NCBI RefSeq assembly: GCF_900269665.1
Contig: NZ_LT985361.1
Span: forward strand, 2,344,319 to 2,408,318
Reading direction: 5' to 3'
DNA length: 64,000 nucleotides
From: Nocardia suismassiliense
Lineage (GTDB): Bacteria; Actinomycetota; Actinomycetes; Mycobacteriales; Mycobacteriaceae
A program made the translations under genes and the position numbers. Positions 63,923 to 64,000 of this stretch are shown here, in pieces (the stretch's first letter is position 1; each line of letters opens with the position of its first letter). Under the pieces are notes generated by a model. That model searched no databases. It worked only from the letters and a program-made list of their open reading frames with translations, and was not told the DNA's origin.

Positions 63923-64000
63923 TTATCCTCCTGCGGGGGCGGCCGGGGCGTTGGTGGGGCGTCCGTGGGCGCCCGGTCCTGCTCAGAAGAATGGCGTGGG
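63879..64000 (+). CDS. N-terminal start of a Pro/Gly-rich protein, cut by the window
   Basis: ATG 63879 opens MSSGWKVAGAAGGPFYPPAG followed by AAGALVGRPWAPGPAQKNGVG. The Pro/Gly/Ala-rich N-terminus with a QKNG(V/L)G end resembles DUF4190-type membrane proteins common in Nocardia, where a membrane helix pair follows. The frame runs off the window, and it overlaps the minus-strand fragment by about 44 nt. Both cannot be intact. Confidence 0.35.
   Translation, partial: MSSGWKVAGAAGGPFYPPAGAAGALVGRPWAPGPAQKNGV

Noticed and set aside
1..64000. CRISPR arrays, tRNA or rRNA genes, insertion sequences, prophage
   Set aside because: No regularly spaced identical repeats, no GGTTCGAATCC-type tRNA arms with matching stems, no transposase or integrase motifs were seen by eye.

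Overview
The window is high-GC actinobacterial DNA with mixed ATG/GTG/TTG starts and many 4-nt gene overlaps. Gene order follows, with insertions, the Mycobacterium tuberculosis segment from about Rv2420c to Rv2388c. Mycothiol-type enzymes, an LCP protein, an IniA-like dynamin and possible ESX-associated material near the right end point to Mycobacteriales; Nocardia is the best guess from content and style. No tRNA, rRNA, CRISPR array, prophage or insertion sequence was recognised.

Layout. 1-11.1 kb: end of a TPR-like gene, then nadD, rsfS, a gpgP-type phosphatase, an octT-type SGNH protein with a long extra N-terminus, degV, a degenerate tandem repeat, a DUF5984-like gene, comEA-comEC, a small ribbon-helix-helix gene and holA. 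11.1-16.4 kb: accessory genes lying between holA and rpsT (adjacent in M. tuberculosis): LCP ligase, maleylpyruvate isomerase-like enzyme, DUF2798 protein, and an aldo/keto reductase divergent from an MmyB-type regulator. 16.5-22.6 kb: rpsT, aquaporin, a PemK/MazF-like gene (Rv2405 type), an ATPase + DUF4276 pair that looks like a defence module, then lepA. 22.6-31.5 kb: a PrrAB-like two-component system with a secreted Pro-rich protein, a giant LPG/PT-rich protein, a dynamin-like GTPase with an altered P-loop, and a GH15 trehalase-type enzyme. 31.6-37.2 kb: two small membrane proteins, an M48 peptidase and the sulfate importer subI-cysT-cysW-cysA behind a probable leader peptide. 37.2-46 kb: two degenerate Hsp70-like proteins flanking an AurF-like di-iron oxygenase/FprB operon, a small secreted protein and an SDR. 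46-50.3 kb: CPT-like kinase, HAD phosphatase, VOC protein, WYL and TetR regulators. 50.3-56.4 kb: complete sulfate-reduction operon nirA-cysH-cysD-(25-aa ORF)-cysN-sirohydrochlorin chelatase, preceded by a classic actinobacterial cysteine leader peptide. 56.6-64 kb: SnoaL-like protein, hemW, small ORFs, a histidine phosphatase, an XRE regulator, an EamA transporter, and at the right edge a truncated gene fragment running into the N-terminus of a Pro-rich protein.

Sulfur assimilation is the main theme. SubI/CysTWA bring sulfate in, CysDN makes APS, the iron-sulfur CysH reduces APS to sulfite, NirA reduces sulfite to sulfide, and the CbiX-type chelatase can supply the siroheme NirA needs. Both sulfur operons begin with a short, apparently leaderless Cys-containing peptide frame, which suggests translation-based sensing of cysteine.

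The most novel-looking items are the ATPase/TOPRIM-like pair at 18.8-20.6 kb, the 25-codon ORF between cysD and cysN that repeats the end of CysD, the dynamin-like protein whose P-loop lysine is methionine, the paired Hsp70-like proteins lacking the DnaK phosphate-1 aspartate, and a 25-aa membrane peptide coupled to an Rv2401-like gene. All domain names are from memory of sequence families; no database search was run.
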